Below are positions 35,206-48,560 of a stretch of DNA of 64,000 bases, one piece after another. The notes under the pieces are model-generated. The model made no database searches, was not told the origin of the DNA, and was given only the letters and a program-made list of their open reading frames with translations. This DNA comes from Struthio camelus (Eukaryota > Chordata > Aves > Struthioniformes > Struthionidae): the NCBI RefSeq assembly GCF_040807025.1, contig NC_090954.1, forward strand, positions 1,498,001 to 1,562,000, given 5' to 3'. Within the stretch, counting starts at the first letter, position 1. Each line of letters begins with the position of its first letter. The position numbers were made by a program, and so were the translations under genes.

Positions 35206-38200
35206 GGCACGTACAGTGGGCACTAATGACTTTATTTAAAAAGTACAGCTTGGGAAGTCTCAGGGTCTCCACAGAAAATTGGAGAGGACTCTGATCTCAC
35301 CGTGTTTCATATTTCTCCTTGCTTTGCTCTTGTGTGGCTAAAGTAGAATCAAACCAAGAAGCCAGGTCAAAGCTAACTACTAGATTTTTAACTTCTGCTT
35401 GATTGTTAAAGAAACAATTTGTCCCCCAAGATAGTACTTACTAGCAATTCACAGCACTTTAAACGTAGCAGCAGGTTTCCATTTCCAGACCAGGTCTTTC
35501 TTTCAGATCCATCCTGTACCTCTGGCTTTTCCATAGCATTGGCCCCTGGTGGGGCTCTCTGTTGGCCCTGCCCAGTGCAGCCCCTGGCTCACGGTGCCCA
35601 GCTGAGGAGCAGCTGCCTGGGCTAAATCTCCCCTTATTCTCCTTGGTGAATGGAGCAGCTGACTGGCCTGAACTTACAACACCAGCATGTTGCCCCTGCA
35701 AAAATTGATGTGAAAGTTAACTCTTCCCCTTCCACCTCATTCCGGATTCCTGTGAACGAACCTACTTTACTGAACTCCTTAAAATAGTACAGCTGTGCAC
35801 AAATGTCAGCACGGGCAACTCTGCTCCACTGTGCAAGTGCTATATAAAGACTTAATATGTATCCTGGGATGTGAGCCAATTCAATGGGAATGTTTCTGCT
35901 CACTGAAATAGGATCAACCCCTGGAAAAACTCAACAGCTTCTCTCCATAAAGTGAAGGATCTGCTTTTGAAATAGGGTAAGCGGGATGCATCATATAGAC
36001 CTAAATAAACCGGAGATTTTCATTTCTGATTTTACCATTGCTAAGTGAGCTCTCTTCAAAGCACGTTTTAGTTTGAGGAAAATTTGTTCTCTGTGGCTTT
36101 TCTAAAGACTTTCTGTGCTCTTCTGTTGACCATCCTGCTTTTGTTTACGGGTTTAGTATGGTGTTGAATTTAATACATCATTGAATTGTTCTGAACGTGT
36201 CTTAGTCCCGAGTGACCGTGTAGTAATAACAGAAGATCACAGCCAAGAAAAGCACAAAATCCTGTAGGTATCAGGAGGCAGAAAACATTCACCTTGCTGT
36301 GCTTCAAGGAGAAGAAATTCTCTAGACTGTCACAGCCCTGTCCAGTAACAGTGTGATCCTAATTCTGGATCAGGTCAGCAGTACAACACATCATAGGTTT
36401 CACTTTATTAGTTCATGCAATCTAGAATATAAAAGAAATTCTGTGAGATAGCTGTAAATCCAAAAATCAATACTTCTGTTGAGCAAGAAAAAGCAATTAA
36501 GGTATGAACAATCAGGAACTACTATGAAGAATTTGAGCAATGTGGTTTTTTAAGAAAGGTTCCTGTACTACTGAAGAGCAAGAAGCTATTTTATTAACTT
36601 TGTAACATACAACTGAAAAATTGTTATGAGGAATGAAAGGCAGCAAAACAGCTGCAGGTGTTTTTCATAAACAAGTGGTTATTGAGTTCTTTATATCTTA
36701 TTTGAAAGGTGTTTTAAAATATTTATTATTTAGTTTTAGCTGTAAAACTGAATGTTGTCTTTCAGCATGTCTAAACACTTGTTCCACTAGATTACCTATG
36801 TCCATGTCAACAAAAAGCAGAAATGGAAAGTATTTTTCTTATGTGACAGCAGGTTTGCTCTCTATCAGTGAGGCATTTGATGTATTTCAGGTGCCTGACA
36901 AGTGGCATGGGTCCTCCAGAACCCGGTGGAAAGCCTGGTTCTTTGGATCAGTCATTTTCATTTTTTTCTAGTGGAAGCATGTACCTCTTTGTGGTGAATT
37001 TAGGACCCCTGAAAATAGTTTTGTTATCTTTACCTTTCACGGACCTCTGTAGAGTAGCTCCTGAATCAAAAAGGTCCACAGAGGAGAGCTGCAAAGCCAG
37101 AGATGTTCTGGACTATTCTGAAGAACACAATAGAAAATTATATGCCTATGATAAAATAGCAAACTCTATTAAATTTATATGACTTTTAAATAAACTTCTG
37201 TGGAAACCCATTAGTTAAGTGTATTAAATTTTATAAGGCTTTCTTACAAGAGCTGCTCCAAATGGCAGCCATCTGGAAGAGAAGGCTGCTGCAGCTACAG
37301 TGGTGGTATTGTTTTCAGGAGCAGAGAGGATGCCAGCATTGCATTGACTGCTACAGTGGATTTACAGTAAAAGTCAAGATTTCAGGCATATATGCAGTAA
37401 TATGGTTTTCAGCAAACACATGGAACTACTGAAGATCTTTTCTCTAAGTTTGCAGACTGAGCAGCAAATAACCCCACGCTGTTCCTGCTCGTTCCTGGTC
37501 CCCTGAACAGAGCGCTCCAGGCCCGTGGAGCAGCCCCTACCACGCTGGTCTGCCTCGCCCCATGCACAGTGCTTCGGCACTGCTCCGTGCAGCGGAAAGC
37601 CCTTGGGTGGGCACTGCTGCTGGCATCGCCTCTATGGTATATCTAGCCCATCAGCTCAGCTTAGTTTGGTTTATCTTTTTCAGATCATTTACAAGAAAGA
37701 ATTTAAACCCTATAATAATAATAAAAAAATCAAACAATAATACTGAAGTATTTGAAAGCCACAGAAGCCACAGGCCGGATGGCAGAGCGAAGAAATAAAG
37801 CGTGCTCTGCTCCATCAACAGCAGTGACACTGCTCTGCCTGGAGAAATTAACTCCCAGAGTGTACTTGCCCTTTGTGTTTGATTTTAATCCCATGTATCT
37901 TTATCAGTTTTAATAAGTAGATTTATATTGGGCACCAAATGTTAAAATTGCCTAAACTTGAAACGCCTGCCTATGAAATGAATCGAAATAGATTCTCTGT
38001 GGAAGTTACTGCAGTGCCAATAAGGATTAATTAAAACTCAAATGTTCTTCGTTGTGTGTTAATTGAGTAATTGTTATTCAGTCAACCTTCTTGATTTTTA
38101 TTCTGTGTTAAATAATCATAGAAGTATTTCACCTAGTATCACTGTTTATTTAACCAATTAATTAAGGAAGGGGATATTCTGCATGTATTAGTATTTTAAT

Positions 38201-38377
38201 TGGAGAATTTTATTCCCGGTGGCCCAAACATCTACATATGTTCAGGTTTTGTGTTTAGCTTTTTTATCTTTTAAATGACCAATGTTCCTGATTGTACACA
38301 CTACAGACTAAAAAAAAAAAAAAAAATCTTTCAAGTACTCTGTACAATCGAACTTCATTAGAGCTCGAAAACCAGTG
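35206..38377. other. Gene-free stretch
   Basis: Non-coding DNA. At 35870-35930 'caattcaatgggaatgtttc' and 'ctcactgaaataggatcaac' resemble an old amniote repeat containing 'tcaatggga..' and 'caggatc..' blocks. At 37040-37100 short inverted pieces (CCTCTGT and ACAGAGG) are loosely hAT-like but unproven. A17 lies at 38310-38326. No coding exon is recognised. Confidence 0.55.
38310..38326 (+). repeat. A17 homopolymer
   Basis: Seventeen consecutive A, 52 bases upstream of the palindromic repeat fossil. It is not preceded by a recognisable retrotransposon or pseudogene body, so it looks like a simple run and not a poly(A) tail of an insertion. Confidence 0.9.
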
Positions 38378-38500
38378 GCCAGGTCTTAATCTCAGTTGCA
38401 CTCATGTAAATCTAAAGTAATTCCCGCGCTGTAATGATGGGTTTACTTTGTGGGTTTACTTTGAATTTATGCTGGTGTCATTGAGATCAGAATCTGGTCT
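38378..38500. repeat. Palindromic ancient amniote repeat (MITE-like)
   Basis: The two ends form an imperfect inverted repeat. The left arm is 'ggccaggtcttaatctcagt' continuing to 'gtaaatctaaagtaa', and the right arm is 'tttactttgaatttatgctg' continuing to 'gagatcagaatctggtct'. By eye, roughly 30 of 44 arm positions are complementary. The words 'gatctcagtt.cac..gtaaatct.aagtaa' and their complement are familiar to me from a palindromic repeat dispersed in sauropsid genomes, but I cannot name the database entry. The centre holds a tandem 'gggtttacttt' pair (38440-38463). Confidence 0.6.
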
Positions 38501-41500
38501 CTATAATTTAAATAATTAAAGTGCATATTGTATAATATTCAACAGTTGCCAGTTCAAAATGTTATCTTTAATGGCTACTGATTTATAGAAGCTCATTTTA
38601 TAACATATTCACAATTTAGCAGGAGCCACAAAAAGTACATCTCCACACATGAAGAGCACTCTTGTGGGCAAAACAAGAGAAAACCTTATCTTTATAATGA
38701 CAAAATTCCCATATATTTCTGTGAGCATAGATTCTCCTACATTTCCAACTTGGCCCTACTCTTGGTGACGTTATCATGTCATTTAAAAAAAAAAAAAACA
38801 AGGCAAACTTCTGAGTCCCCACCTATACGACCATGTGGGCATGCAGTTGTATATGCTCTTCTTGAATATTATTTCAAGGCCATATTGAAAAAAGAGTAAT
38901 CCAGGTCAATTAAAGCAAGTCAGAATCAGATTTTGAAGGCATGCTGATATTCGCGTTTCTGATTAGTCTTTACATATTCCAGGGCTGTTTAGATAGCAAT
39001 ACTGATTTCCTTCCTATGAGCAGAGGTGCCTAATGTTTCTCCAATGCCCGTATGTGCAAATGCTGTTGAATTGATCCGTTCTGAGGCTAGAATACAAATG
39101 AATTGAGCTAAGTGAACAAAAGTTGACTCACTGAGCTCCCATGTCTTGCTCAGGTAAGCCTCCCATCGGCTGCCAAAAGATCGAGCTCAAGCTTAGGTGG
39201 AACTGGAAAAACTTGCTGTGTCGCTGTCTTTAGCCCATTAGGTTTGGAGAGAAAGCAAGTTGGAAAGCTGGTAACTTACATGCATTATTCAACTGTTTCA
39301 GGAGAGAAAGGTTTTTATGGAAGGGAAATGGAATGGTGGATTTCCATACTTATCTTTTTTGGAGATATGTGCATTTAATGAAGAATTTTATGTGCGCTAT
39401 TTAGCACTTTCTCACTGTGGTCCTGTGTTCCTAACATAGATCTTTATCGTTTGAATGCATTTTATTTTCCCTTCTCTCCAGCTCTTAAAGACTTGTTTGC
39501 CATCAGAGCCTGAAAGGGAAACCTGGCTAGGGCCTGGGCACGGTGCGCTCGAGGAAGGAGGGCCCGGGGAGCATGTGGCAGTGCTCCCATGAGGGCTCCG
39601 ACCTGCGTGCCCTCCTGGCTCCCTCACTGCTGGCAGGGCTCCTCCATGCCCTGGGGTGGTTGTTTCATGCAGCCCCACAAGCGGGCAAGAAGGCTTGCAC
39701 CTTGCATGTTGACTTGCCCGTTGACTCCTTTTTGAAGAGCCCATCCCATGCCTGGGAAAGACACAGTAAGCACACGAGAGAGGCATGCTTATCCCAGCAA
39801 GACATCCAGGGACAATCTTGTCATGGTGTTGTTGTTTGGATGTTTTCCAGATGCTATTTTATTAACACTACAGAAAATGAGTGTTCTTTGCTTCCCATCT
39901 TCGGAAGGGGAGGTGCTGGGAACGACAGCAGCATCTGGGATGAGGCAAAGAAGGAAGCGGAGCAGGGGAAGGCAGGAAAGGAGGCGAGGAAGCTCACAGG
40001 CACCCGCCTGAGTCTGCAGTGGCAGGGCATGTCACAAAAATGAATTTAATGACTGCTGGCAATAGAGATAATGAGAACGGTCAGCAGTTTAAGTGGTAGA
40101 AACCAGGCTGGCTAAAGGGAGCTCAGCTAGACCGGCTGCCTCTTTTGGGCAGAGGCCGCGTAGTAGGGCTGGGGGTGGTTTTTTTGTTTCCTGGTGGAAG
40201 TGCTGATTTCGTTTCCCCTCTTTTCAGTAGAACAAGCCCTTTTTGGCTATGGGATTTGAAGACACTGAATTATCCATCTTTCTTTGTATCCAGTCAATGC
40301 TGGCTATTGGGGGGAGGATCCCCATGAACACATGGGCTCTTTCTCATCTATTGACATTAATGCTATGGTAAAAAGGAATTACAATATCTGAAAGGAGTAA
40401 TCCTAGATTACCCTCTGGAGAGGTTTGGCTGGTGATTTCAAGGAAGTGGCATTTCTTTAAAATAGAGAAATAGGCCAAGGTGGGAGGTGGGAGCAGCATC
40501 TCAGAGGTTGGTGGTTGACCTAGAGGAACCTGGAGGTAAATGAGCCTCAAGGAGCTTTGTTCTCACTCAGTACAGTGCTCCTACATTGTCAGAGTCAAGG
40601 AAACCCGGCCTGCAATGGATGCACTCCTGTCGTTATTTTGTGTTGGGTATGTGATGTTGGTTCCTGAAGTTTGGATGTTTGGTCTGTAGAGGTGTCCAGA
40701 TATTAGAAGCAGAGAGGCAGCTTCAATTAGGTGTTTGTGTATTATTTTCCTGCAGTGAGCAAGGCACTGAAGCAGTGCTGGATCACGAGCAATGCCCTGA
40801 AGAGCCCTCCAAAGTGTTTTTTGTACTTGTAGATGCTGTACTTCATTTTCACATCTGCAAGTGGGGAAAGAAGAAAAAAGAATAAAATGACATTCTTTTT
40901 AGAGATTTATTTCTTCTAACACATAATGAACAGTAAAGCCATCGATGTTTGTGACTCTGAAATGAAAGCTAAGGACTTGTAATATTTTTCATGTGGCTAC
41001 TTCTCTTTACTGTGGTCTGCCATGAATCAGAAGGCAGCAAACACCAACACTGTTTTCATGCTGACAGTCTATAGTCAACCTGTGTAGAACATTTTTAGAC
41101 CCGAAATAACACGAAGCTCAACACCTGCATCAGAGTTAACAGAGGGAGCAGCTGTGCGGAGCGATGCTGTGCAGCGTTGGGAGCTGGGGCTGGCGCTCTC
41201 CCTCCTGCCAGGAAATGTGCTGGTTTTCCTCTCTCTTCCAGTGAAACCGGTGGGAACTTGTCTTTGGTGGCTTTGAGATCTCAGATGAGGCAGCATGAGT
41301 TCCTTGGAAAATCCCCTTGTGAGGATCAGCAAGTAACCAAGATCCAGGATCGTTGCGATGCCGCACGCGCGACCAGAGCCGTGACTCCAACGCAGCTACC
41401 TCCGTGGCACAAAGTAGGATCTCCCTGTTTTCCCTTTCTCTTTTCGTTTGCTTTTTATTTCCATCTTCATTATTCTTCAATTATACTACAAATATATTTT

Positions 41501-41854
41501 TCCCCGACTTGATTGAGCTTTTTTGATTTCATTGGGAAGATCAGTGTAGAGATTGTTCCAAACAAAGCAAGACTTTATCTTGCACTGAACAGTATGAAAA
41601 GCATATAAACATGTGCAACATCTTTTTGTTTTTCCGCACTGATGAGTGATTTGTGACCCCAGATCTTTTTTCCCTGCAAAGGCCTGTAAAGTAGCTTTAG
41701 ATTAAAAATACTGTAAAACAAGGAAATATTTCCCTCAATTTAAAGGTCCTCTGGATTAAAGTAAGTTATTTTAAAAGTGCACATTCCTGATCATACTCCC
41801 TGATTTAGCAATGCAACTAGTGTCTGGTTACATTTAAAAATGTGAATAAGCCAC
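38501..41854. other. Gene-free stretch
   Basis: Non-coding DNA with an A14 run at 38785-38798. GC-richer patches at about 39.53-39.72 and 41.15-41.42 kb give overlapping frames on both strands (up to 166 codons) with no recognisable domains. No repeat family is recognised. Confidence 0.55.
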
Positions 41855-41958
41855 CCTCAGTCAGGGAGGCGCTTAGGTACATGTTAAATTCTGTTGAGTT
41901 TAATGGGATGTGAATATTTGGTTGAAGTCAGGTCACTCTGCTAAATACAGACAGATTA
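41855..41958. repeat. Degenerate palindromic amniote repeat
   Basis: 'cagtcagggaggcgcttagg', continuing 'tacatgttaaatt', then 'gttgagtttaatgggatgtg', then 'tcactctgctaaatacag' resembles, in order, a dispersed sauropsid palindromic repeat (blocks 'cacttaagcacatgcttaa', 'ttgacttcaatggga' and 'gtgctttgctgaatcagg'). The copy is decayed, and the family is recalled by pattern and not confirmed. Confidence 0.4.
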
Positions 41959-44900
41959 GCAGACACCATCTTAGCTGTATACTCAGGTCAATTGCCATTA
42001 CTAACATTCACATTTTCGTAATTTTAGAAGTATGTCAGAGCATCTTTTTAAAATCATCAGCTTAGCTTAATCTTTGTAGTTACATTATCTTTACTCTGTT
42101 GATTTATGATTTCCTTGGTGCCTGTCCATTTATTTATTTTTAAATGATATTAAACATTTTACAGATAATTGCAGTGATGAAGCATTAAAACATTGACCAA
42201 AGGAAGAAAGGCATATGGACAATATAAACGGATGCATCTCATGCTTGAAAAACAAAAGGCCTTGCCAGTGCCATCATGAATTTCAGCCGTACTGCATGCA
42301 TATGCCAGCATTAAATTGCAGGGATAACACTTTAATCCTTGCAAAGATACTGAGGCTGTTCCAGACAATAATTAATCTAATGAATGTCGAGGCCAAGCTG
42401 GAGGCAATCTGCCGACCCAGAACAAGTGTCTCAGCTGCCGCTGAATCCTCTTCCCCGTATGTGCACGCGTGTGCATAGCAGTTTACATAACACCTGCCTA
42501 CGCTATTCCTCGCTGTAGCCTGTTACCAGGGGGTAATCTGACTTCCAAACTGGTTTAACTAGAATAACATTTCAAATGAAACAATGTGATCCGTTGAAAA
42601 TCAGCATTTATGCAAAATGCCGGGCTGGATCAATGAAGGCTGATGTCACCCTGGAGCCAGAGCCCTGGAGAAATCGCCCTGCCGCGGCTGTGACTCCCGC
42701 CGTGGCCTCGCAACCGGTTTGCGCTCCTGCTCCTGGCTAAAATCTCCCTTCTTCCCAGCTTTCTCCACCGCATTATCTGTTCCCTTTGGTGCACTGCTGT
42801 CACACAAGCGTCCAGTCTTAAAAGAAGAAAACCGACTAAGCCACACCTCTGTCACCGTCATTGCTGTCACCAATGGCGCTTTCTTCAGTGATCCCTATAT
42901 CTTTCAGAAACATAATTTTTTATCAAGCTACAAACAAAAAGGGGCGCTCCATCGACATGCAATGTTTTATAGTTTTTGTGAGCTTTCTCTTGTATTTAGG
43001 ATTGTATTTGCGGGAAGGGAAAATTGTCCATATGTCTTCAAAAGGAGCCAAAAAAGATCTGAGTGATAGATAATTAATAAACTGAAGACCAAACAACACA
43101 CTGTGACATAATTTTGGAGGAGTTCTCTCTACTCTACTGATCATGAGACTCTGGGGAGTCATAAAAGTCTGTACTAATATCGGTTGTCACTGAATACTGG
43201 CAAATATCCAGAACTGAAAATTAGAGTGAATCACATTTTGTATTTTTAAAAGGAAAAAAAAAATCCTCAATATATCCATCTGCCCATCAATCCAAGTCTG
43301 CCTGAAGGAGTCTAGTATGAACCAATCTCACTCTTTCGGGTAATTCCTGTCCCTAAAAGAGCCCTTTACTATGGAAGTACTGTCAAAACAAGGACAAGTT
43401 TTAGGTCCGTCAACCTTGACAATGTCCTCTGACATTATTAGCTGAATTCATCAGCTATTAACGACTGCAAGATATATTGGATATACTCTGGTTAGCACTT
43501 GGAAAGACTCTTTCAATTCATTTCTAGCTCTATTTATTCATTTAGATTAAATGGAGTTATTAAAGGTCACTACTTCATTTCCAAAGTATCAGGTGAAAAT
43601 ACTTTTCAATTTAACAAATAGAGGAGACTGCTTGTAATAAAATTTAATATGATCTTTAACAGTTTCTTTGATTTTAAAAGGCATTTACTAAAAGTTTGGC
43701 TTTCGTTAACTAAATCCAGGTGGGGACCAATGAAATGAATGGTAGCGCGTAGTGCTCAAAGGAGAGTTGTTCGCTCCAGTAATGAATTTGGGGACTTTGG
43801 ATTTTCAGAGAACAGCAACAAGATTTCTTGTCCTTCTCGGCATTGAATGACATGGAAAACCTGAAAGGTAATAACTACCCTGTGTAGACAGGTTTTATAA
43901 TAAGAGTCACCCTTTCATTGTATGATTTGAGATTTTACCTGCAGAATACTAGTGAGTCATCACTGAAAAATGTTTTCACTGCTGTTCCTTAAGCAAGGTC
44001 TATGCTAGAAGCGTTTTTCTGTACATGATATTGTTAAAATGCTTTTGATGTGGACACAGTATTGATACTGTTATAGTAAAATTATATCCAACAATTTTTT
44101 TTTTCCAGCAGGAAACATGAACAAGTCATTTACCCCACTGAATTCTTCTGGAAGATCAGGGTTCACATTTTTCATTTCTTATGACTGTGCTGTCAGAAAC
44201 CGGTACAGGCGTTACTGTGATTCTCATATAAAGCCCTAATTCTAGTAACACACCAAGGCTGGCCCCACTGAAAGGGTCGAGCTCCTTTTCGGCGGGGTTT
44301 TTAAGAATTTGTGCTCACTGTTGGGCGATAGACTGCTTGTCTTTGGGGGTGGTCAGACAGACACATCAGGTAGAACAGATGCTAGCCCTACTTTATGTGC
44401 TGAAATCTTTATGACTGAGAGCAGAAAATGCTTCGACGTCACAGCTGCATCCCAGGTCGCTCTCAGCGTGCCGCCTTCGTGTACGGGGTTCACTGGCTAA
44501 CCCACATCACAGCAACAGCCTTCCCCAAACCTCAGGCACATGCATTGCCGAATCGCACAGCCTGCTCCATGCTTCCTAACTGGGTGTCTTTGATGAGTAC
44601 CTCTATTAATTTAAGTAGCGTAGAGTGCAAGACTCACTCCTTTGCTGCCTATGAAATTTGAAAATGTTCAGTCAAGAGTTTTGCTTAGTTTGTTCAAGGA
44701 AACTCCAAGCTCCCGCAATGGGAATATGAAAGAAGTTTGACTTAAAGTTAAATGTCTCTGCTGTTCAGGCAGTGGTGTATAGGCTGCCCGACCCGCAGCC
44801 CATCGCAGACCTCTTGTGACGGCAGAATTTTGCCTGCTTCGTTCGGGAGCTGTGAAACAGATGTTGCTGCTTCTATGAAAAATTGTTTTGAGAATGGCCA

Positions 44901-45764
44901 GATGTGGTCAGTCAGGTTGTTCCCAGATGTTCCGTGTGTTGTATCAGAGTGGGAGAAAAAAGGTGCTTTTAACAAAAACAGATATATGTAAGATGAGCTG
45001 AATGCCAAAGTAACATTCAGGCCCCTTTGTGAGACTATATCTAAGAGTTCAGGGGTTTGTGCACTGCCATTTTGTCAGAACTGCACATTTAATTCTCCAA
45101 ACACTGTGATAAAGAAGTGAAGCTGTAATCAGTCAGATGTTTCTTATTTAATTAATTCTTGTTACTACTCATGAGGAACCTTTAGCATTGCAGGAGCCAC
45201 GCGTTAATTTGTGAAGGTGACTGAGGTCTTAACACATGTATAGGCATCAAAAACATGACGATAGCAAATGAGAAGTATTTCCTCCAAGGCCCAGCTTAAA
45301 GATGTTAACGTTATAAATGTTGTAAGACACTATAAATAAGAATTAATTAAAAATACTCGTAAGAGCTTGTTTTGTGGCTTAGAGCAGGACCAGCACAACT
45401 ACAGAAATACGAACTATGTTAAAATATTTGCGTTATGTTGTGTGTTTGTAATGCGTATATAGCTGGACTGTGGATACAGATCACAAGCCTCTTTCTTACT
45501 GTTATGGCTTGCTAACAGAAACAGTCCAGTTCACGCTCTGCATTTGCAATGTGAATTGCACCTTCTGGCGGATTGCGATAGCAAATGGAGATCAGAGAAG
45601 CAAAGCAGAAGGGAAGGAAGTGGAGGCCACGAGCACAGTAGTGCTACAGGTGGGATGCCATGACAGTTACTATTCAACATGGGTTAGAATTAATAATGCC
45701 TCAATTTTATAATGTTTCTTTTTTGTTGTTCTTAGGAGATAGAAAAGTGACCTACAAATGTAGG
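41959..45764. other. Gene-free stretch
   Basis: Non-coding DNA. The block 42160-42420 has an enhancer-like mix of motifs (reported separately). At 42650-42790 a GC-richer patch gives overlapping chance frames. Nothing else is recognised. Confidence 0.55.
42160..42420. promoter_or_regulatory. Candidate conserved non-coding element
   Basis: A dense mix of short developmental-factor-like words: GACAATATAAAC, ATGCATATG, ATTAAATTG, TTTAATCC, ATAATTAATCTAATG. There is no repeat character and only short open frames. This is an inference from motif density, and cross-species alignment is needed to support it. Confidence 0.2.
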
Positions 45765-45875
45765 TATCCTGTTTTTGATGGGAGCAGCTGACGCACAGAG
45801 CAGTGAAATGCCTTGCCTGAAGTTGCTCTGCAAATTGGTCACGGAGCCTGGAATAACATCTGTACTGCTCTGAGT
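45765..45875 (-). repeat. MIR/CORE-SINE-like fragment, inverted
   Basis: 'gcacagagcagtgaaatgcc', then 'ttgcctgaagttgctctgca', then 'ggagcctggaataacatctg' on the plus strand follows the MIR reverse complement (gcacagagaggttaagtgac / ttgcccaaggtcacacagc / agagctgggattagaacc). Diverged, by eye. Confidence 0.5.
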
Positions 45876-47859
45876 GTTGCAGTAACGATTCCTTAGGCTG
45901 GTAGGCAGCTCGGTGTGTCTGGACAGCAGCACGGCTGTCGTCGAAGAGCCACTCGCAGTTGTTGGCACACCACTTTGTGAGCAGAAGGTGCGTCAGGCTC
46001 CTAAGGCTGGTAATGTCTGTTTTGGCTGACCAGAAAGTTAGAGAAATGATTTTTTCTCAAATGCATCCAATGCAAATTCATTTTTCACTTGTAATAGGAG
46101 AATGCTGGAGGAGCAAAACAACAGGATCTTCTGGATGGTCAGCGTTATCTTATGCAGCCTGGTGCCCTCTGTCTTCCAGAATTTCTCCCCAAGGAGAGTG
46201 CCGGTGCCCGCTGCCTGCAGAGGCTTGGCAGCGCTGCCTTCCCGAAGGGATGCCTTTCCTTTGGGGATGTAACCTTGGGACTTTTTCAAAAAGGTGAATA
46301 TAAACGAAACCTATTTTTGAATTGCTGTCTTCGTTTCTGAGGCTGCTGCTAAAAACTAGCTTGCCAAAGATAGTAGATTTTTTCATCTAATGCAGTCTAG
46401 CTAGCTGTATGTTATTAATGCTTTGTATTTCCTATGGTACAGGTATCCAGCTGAACAGCGTTTTCTTTGGCCAAAGTTGGAAAATATTTAACAGGAGCCT
46501 TGAAGAGGCATCCGGCTAGGGATGTCTTACCAGCTGTTGACAAAAACAAGCTCTCGGTTAGGAAAGGGTGACTTAAAATCCAGTAATAGCCTGTAAAGTT
46601 TATCAGGAAATAAAAATGTAGGCTCCTTGCCATAAGGAAAAAGAGAGAAGTTGTGAATATGTGCAATATATTTTAGTTATTTTTAATGATCGAATTAAAA
46701 CATCGTCCATATTATTTTTGCCTTTCAAGCTATCTCAGAAGTGGCACAGCAGGTCTGCAATGCATAGTGAAAAACAAAGTGAGAAAATATGGGATAATCA
46801 ATTGTGACCTCAGAAGTGAAGGTAGCTTTTTTCCTACAGCAAACAAGTTTAGACTAAAAACGCTATTTGAGTTATTTGCTTTCTCTGAGAGTTTGAGGAG
46901 TAATTATTGCAAATGCAGTCAAGGCACTAATCCATCCAATGCTCAGAGACCAAAATGTTTCATCAGATTAAGAGATTATAGCATTTCTAGAAGATTGGTT
47001 ACAGTCACTTCAAAGTTTTAATGGTTAGATTTTAGTTTAGTGGTTGCTGAAACGAAACAAATAGACGATTGCACTTCCAAAACAGCTGGGCGTTTTGACC
47101 CGTGTACTGGAGAATTTAACAATATTAGCTTTAAAGTATTTACTCTTTTCTGCAAAGCAAGTAGTTCTTTAGGGTTTTGAGAGTAGAGAGCCATTTTATA
47201 CGTATTTAGGTTGGAAATTTAGGTTAGAGATTACAGCGGAGGGCAGCACAAGCAGGCTCGCATGTGGAAAAGGAGCCAAATGGAGTAAGGGCTAATGGAA
47301 ACAAATCACTGCTGGACTCAGCTCCTGGACTGAAGCAAACCCTGCTTGGAGTCAGCTTGCCAGAGCATTTTCCATGACCAAAAATTTGATGTGAAACACA
47401 GGAGCAGATAAGCCTAAATTCAGAGTGGAGCGAGAGATGGAGGATCTTTAAGTCGCAAAGTATCTAATGTCCCTTTATGTAGGGATTACCTTTAATTCCT
47501 ACTTTCAGATATGACCAGGAATACATACATTCACTAATTAGAGTAAATAGATGCATGAGAAACATGTTGAAAGGTATCCATCTGTTTGAGGGGAGGTGTG
47601 CGATAATGGCAAGCACGTGAGTGTCCTTCCCTTGGAATCGCCCAGGCCGCCAGGATTTCTGGCATGCTTTTCACTGCATGACTGCTCTGTGCGGGCTGCA
47701 AAGGAAATATCCTGAGAACAACTGTGTCGGAAAATACCAATATCAGCATTGTAAGCACCATGCTCTGTGTGTCCCTACTGAGCAGAGTATTTGTAAGCAA
47801 AAGCATTTTTCTCAGCACACTTTTAAAATGTTTAGGTGCCTGCAGGAATAATAATCGGA
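45876..47859. other. Gene-free stretch before the CpG islands
   Basis: AT-leaning non-coding DNA. Overlapping frames at 45959-46390 on both strands carry no recognised domain. GC content rises sharply from about 47860. Confidence 0.6.
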
Positions 47860-48560
47860 ATAACCCTCTCCCGTGCGAGCAGCGCCTTGTCCCCCCAGGG
47901 AGCCCGTCTGCGGTGACATCCTATCTGCCCCGCAGCCTGCATCCCCCAGCGACAAACCGCTGTGTACTAATAAGAGCAGGTCGTCGGCAGGAGCAGCTCT
48001 GAGCTCATCCCTGGAGCGAGCCCAGCGGCTGCGAGACACCCCGCGCAGGAGCCGGCACACGGGAGCGGCGGCCGGGCACCAGCCCCGCGAGCCCGCGGCC
48101 GGGGCCGGGGCGCTCCCCACCAACCCCCTTGCAAATCTCTCGCACCATCGCTGCAGGAACTTTGTAAACTTGTCGGATTTGCCTGAACAAGTTAAAAAAA
48201 AAAAAAAAAGTCCTCCAAGAATGAGAAAGGGACCTCAGGAGCGGGGGAAAGCCGGCTCCCGTGAAGAGCTGCACCCGCTTAAACCATTTCTGCAGAGTTC
48301 GCCCTGCGGTCACGAGGACGAGGACTTATCACGGCCACTTCAGCAGGGCCGGAGGTGCCGCCCTGGGCTCTGTCCCCCCACACTGAAACCCCAGTGCAAA
48401 ATCACAGGTGACGAGGGTGACGGTCCTGCCCCTCGGCCGCTCGTCCCGCCTGCGCCCCAGCAGCGGGCCCGCCGGCCGCAGGTCTCCGGCGTTCCCGCAC
48501 CGGCCTCGGCCGCGTGCTCGGACCGGCTGCCCCGGCCACCACCTGCTCTTGCCTGAACCT
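47860..48560. promoter_or_regulatory. CpG island, lobe 1
   Basis: A sharp rise in GC and CpG density after 47 kb of AT-leaning DNA, with many CGs (for example gagcggcggccgggc at about 48063-48077, and the ccgcgagcccgcggccgg block). Islands of this kind in vertebrates usually overlap promoters or developmental regulatory hubs. The 227-codon plus-strand frame (47873-48556) is best explained by stop-codon depletion in GC-rich DNA. It is low-complexity, Pro/Arg/Ala-rich, and is interrupted by the A16 run at 48194-48209 read as lysines. Transcript direction cannot be told. Confidence 0.8.

Noticed and set aside
47873-48556. 227-codon plus-strand frame in CpG lobe 1
   Set aside because: Pro/Arg/Ala-rich, no domain, passes through an A16 run, and lies where stop codons are depleted by base composition; other frames are open too.
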